Part shown: piece after piece, positions 61,591-64,000 of the stretch
How positions within the stretch are numbered: the first letter of the stretch is position 1
How the letters are laid out: the number at the start of each line of letters is the position of its first letter
NCBI GenBank assembly: GCA_037178675.1
Contig: JAYMGJ010000105.1
Location: 1 to 64,000, forward strand
Direction: 5' to 3'
Source: Scleroderma bovista
Lineage: Eukaryota > Basidiomycota > Agaricomycetes > Boletales > Sclerodermataceae
Length of the DNA stretch: 64,000 bases
Translations under genes and position numbers: made by a program
Notes under the pieces: generated by a model
Seen by the model: only the letters and a program-made list of their open reading frames with translations
Database searches by the model: none
What the model was told of the DNA's origin: nothing

Positions 61591-61955
61591 TGTTGCTAGA
61601 ATATCGGTCGTTTATTACAAGGCCGAAATGAACTACTCATAGAAGAATGCTAATGAAAGATAAAACGACAAAGCCTCGCCGGCACAAATAGAGGTAAACT
61701 AGTGTGACGGAAGTCGGAAGAGTTCAGCCACACGGTAGTCTTTTCTTGTTAGAGGATTCCTTAGTTCGCTCAGGAAGAACTGGCCAAGAAACTCTGTAAG
61801 AGGTCGACTGGGGAATACATCGAATATTCTACGTCCTTAAGTACTTTCTACGTGCGGCGGGAGAATAAACGAGTAACTAAAAAGGGAAGAACAAAGAAGC
61901 AAGAAAAGAGTAAGTAAATCCGAGGCGTTAAAATTCGTAAGTTGTTATATTCGCC
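61591..61955 (-). mobile_element. probable 3' LTR of the gypsy retrotransposon
   Basis: On the minus strand a purine-rich tract (GGAAGATCAGGAGGGCGAA) follows the pol stop and is followed by TATAACAAC, likely a mutated TGTAACAAC LTR start. The other edge would be near TAGCAACA (61591), with an AATAAA about 25 bp inside. The second LTR and the target duplication lie outside the window or were not found, so limits are provisional. Confidence 0.45.
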
Positions 61956-61977
61956 CTCCTGATCTTCCAATGGGGGA

Positions 61978-63999
61978 TCAAGTTGCGGCGACGCTGTTCG
62001 TAGTACTGTCGGAGGCGACTAAGTAGAGAAGCGTTAGGGTCATTAGGAAGAGAGTTTGTCTTATGATCCAACCTGTAGAAGGACCGGCAACCGACTCTGT
62101 GGGGGTTTGAACCTGGGAGTCTCCAGCGGCGGAGGCGATCTCTAGGTTCCTAAAGATGTCGTCGAAGTCATTCAAGATGTTATTAGTCATAAGGTTCTGG
62201 GGAACGGGGTCGGTGGGTGCGCGGCCAGGGGCGTCAGCGTGGAAATCGCGTGATTGATTCTTGTAGAAGGTGCGGCGTCCTCCGCGACCGTTAGGTCCGT
62301 TCTGACCTCCATTGTGCCCTCCGTTTCGTCTGTTGTGTGGGTAGGGTTCATGGCGACGGCCCTTCTCGCGGGGCGGACCAGAGTTAGCACGCTCTGAGGC
62401 AGTGTGAGTGCGGTGAGTAGTTCTCGATTTCGGGTGCTTACGGGTCATAGTGTCCGCTGCGAAGCGGTCAAATATGACTCTGGTAAGGTACTGAGATTGT
62501 CCTCCACCACGCCGGTTCCTCTTCTTTGCATGTTCGGTTTTTGCGAGCCCGAAAGCGGGAGGCAGAGGGTACCGCTGGTAAGGGTCGGGGTCTTCAGCGT
62601 GCAAGACGCAGAAGTTGACATATCCGGGTGGGACTATGTCGTGTCTGATATCAAAGGAACCATCGCGGATGGCGGCAGCGGTAGCGCGGAATCGCTCGAG
62701 GTCAAGAGGAGTGAAGTTCATGGGTGGTCGTGGATGATTAGCAGAGGGGTGTCTCGTCCGCCTTTTATGCATTTTCTTGCGTCGGGTTTTAGTTTCAGGG
62801 GAGGCGTTGGAGCCCGAGGGATGGAGGCGGGCTGCGCCATCCGTTGGCATCGCTGAGTTCCCTAGGTTCAGCAGGACCTGATTGATTATGTCGAGCGCCA
62901 CTTGACGACAGGTGGATCCATCGTCCGCGGACATTGAGAACAATGGTAGGTCCTGCAAAGGGCTTGTGCGGGTCGGCAGATCGTTGGCGGTCGCGATGTT
63001 GAGTGCCTCAAGGTACTGGGAGAATGCCTCGAGGTTGGTCACTTCGTGGTGAGGTAGCCAGACGGAGTCCCCGTTCGAGTACTCAACTAGGAATAGTGCA
63101 TCAAGCGCCTTTCCATGATGGTCAGTAATTCGTTTTACTGATAAGTTTTCTACCTTCCCTAGTCCGACGAGTTGTTGTAGCTGTCTACCTGGGAATCGCC
63201 GATCGTCGTTAGGGACGTGGATTCGAAGCAGGCTTGCATGAAATGCCGGGTGTATACCGCGCTGTTTCAGTTCGGCTGGTAGGTCTAATAGGAATGTGTT
63301 ATTCCGGTAGTCTTCAGTGATTTTGTATGGACCAATAAACTTTGGCGCTAGTTTCCGTGCGTGTCCTTTCGGAAGGGTGAGATTGGCGGTTGACAGGTAC
63401 ACCAGGTCACCTTTGACAAAGGGCACGTCTTGTCGTCTCCGGTTGGCCATGACTGTCTGTTTGACGCAGGCCGCTATGATTGAGTCGTGTGCTCGTAATA
63501 TAGTGTCTTTCATTCGTTGGGCAAAGACACGAACGCCAGGGAATTCTGAGTTTGTTTCCCAGATCATTGATCTCGGCGATCGTCCGTAGTTGAGCATGAA
63601 GGGTGTGAATCCAGTCGTCTCAGACCGGGCGGAGTTCATTGCAAACTCGATTGCTGGTAGTCTTGTTGCCCAGTCCTTCTGGTTTGAGGAGATGCATGAG
63701 CGGAGCATCTGAGTGATGGTACGGTTTGCTCGCTCGGTAATTCCGTCGGTCTGAGGGTGGAAGCTGGATGACATGCGGAGTTCGGAGTGGGTCAACTCAT
63801 TTAGTTTAGTCCAGAAAGTGCTAGTGAACAATGAGTCTCGATCACTAATAATATTCTGCGGCATTCCGTGGAGCTTGTATACTCTATCAAACATGACTTC
63901 TGCGATGTCTTTGGCTCGATAGGTTTGTTTCATTGGTACGAGGTGCACCATAACCATTAGGTAATCAATGATGACCAGGATCATATCAAAACTACCGTT
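61978..63999 (-). CDS. Ty3/gypsy retrotransposon pol, integrase to C-terminus (partial)
   Basis: The frame is open to the window edge, so the N-terminal part (protease, reverse transcriptase, RNase H) lies outside. It begins GSFDMILVIIDYL, the first integrase Asp. The second Asp is in IISDRDSLFTSTFW and the Glu in TDGITERANRTITQM. These complete the DDE triad and are followed by TGFTPFMLNYGRSPRS. A GPY/F-like module (APKFIGPYKITE) and HPAFHASLLRIH follow, then a chromodomain-like segment (FLVEYSNGDSVWLPHHEV). Unusually, about 330 further residues follow: a basic linker (KTRRKKMHKRRTRH), a block with FTPLDLERFRATAAAI and YVNFCVLHAEDP, an RG/GGxN-rich stretch, and a hydrophobic last helix. No stop or shift interrupts the visible part. 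Integrase inserts the cDNA; the chromodomain steers integration to chromatin marks. Confidence 0.9.
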   Translation of the reverse strand, partial: NGSFDMILVIIDYLMVMVHLVPMKQTYRAKDIAEVMFDRVYKLHGMPQNIISDRDSLFTSTFWTKLNELTHSELRMSSSFHPQTDGITERANRTITQMLRSCISSNQKDWATRLPAIEFAMNSARSETTGFTPFMLNYGRSPRSMIWETNSEFPGVRVFAQRMKDTILRAHDSIIAACVKQTVMANRRRQDVPFVKGDLVYLSTANLTLPKGHARKLAPKFIGPYKITEDYRNNTFLLDLPAELKQRGIHPAFHASLLRIHVPNDDRRFPGRQLQQLVGLGKVENLSVKRITDHHGKALDALFLVEYSNGDSVWLPHHEVTNLEAFSQYLEALNIATANDLPTRTSPLQDLPLFSMSADDGSTCRQVALDIINQVLLNLGNSAMPTDGAARLHPSGSNASPETKTRRKKMHKRRTRHPSANHPRPPMNFTPLDLERFRATAAAIRDGSFDIRHDIVPPGYVNFCVLHAEDPDPYQRYPLPPAFGLAKTEHAKKRNRRGGGQSQYLTRVIFDRFAADTMTRKHPKSRTTHRTHTASERANSGPPREKGRRHEPYPHNRRNGGHNGGQNGPNGRGGRRTFYKNQSRDFHADAPGRAPTDPVPQNLMTNNILNDFDDIFRNLEIASAAGDSQVQTPTESVAGPSTGWIIRQTLFLMTLTLLYLVASDSTTNSVAAT

Positions 64000-64000
64000 C

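Overview
This window is filamentous-fungal DNA, almost certainly from a mushroom-forming basidiomycete (Agaricomycetes). Evidence: genes are cut by many 45-75 nt GT-AG (sometimes GC-AG) introns; there is a class I hydrophobin, a DUF6532 protein, a Plavaka-type (CACTA superfamily) transposase, a tyrosine-recombinase gene of the Crypton-like basidiomycete type, and a Ty3/gypsy element with a chromodomain-like end. No rRNA, tRNA or CRISPR was recognised.

Layout. 0-11 kb: quiet host DNA with a membrane-anchored ubiquitin-fold protein (1474-2587) and a Ser/Thr-rich single-pass membrane protein (7830-10919), separated by about 5 kb where I see no convincing gene. 12-31 kb: a transposon graveyard. 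Three 2.1-2.3 kb LTR-like elements sit inside one minus-strand tyrosine-recombinase gene (13760-22887). Beyond it lie another broken gene (23111-25000), a chimeric pseudogene made of a casein kinase I first exon plus a triplicated PRP8 exon (25340-26472), and a 985 bp inverted-repeat element (28440-29424). 31-51.2 kb: duplicated territory. Three DUF1275-family membrane proteins lie on the minus strand (A 34854-36147, B 46234-47527, C 49887-51209). A and B are near-identical direct copies flanking a block that holds a DUF6532 gene, an acidic unknown protein and a divergently transcribed Plavaka transposase. That transposase is split by a fourth copy of the LTR-like element. 51.8-61.5 kb: ordinary genes again: an uncharacterised Pro/Arg-rich protein, a class I hydrophobin, a secreted protein of about 530 residues, a C-rich minisatellite and a protein kinase. 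61.6-64 kb: the 3' part of a gypsy retrotransposon, ending about 60 bp upstream of the kinase start codon.

Most unusual points: (1) the 2.3 kb LTR-like family carries a 129-130 codon ORF kept open in all four copies, including a strongly diverged one whose changes look like purifying selection; (2) the CK1/PRP8 exon-shuffled chimera; (3) precise target-site duplications that show a Plavaka transposase split in frame; (4) a poly(A) retroposon in DUF1275 copy B, with the empty site preserved beside copy A.

Exon boundaries were derived by hand from splice consensus, frame and family resemblance. Genes are given as whole spans with exons listed in the text.
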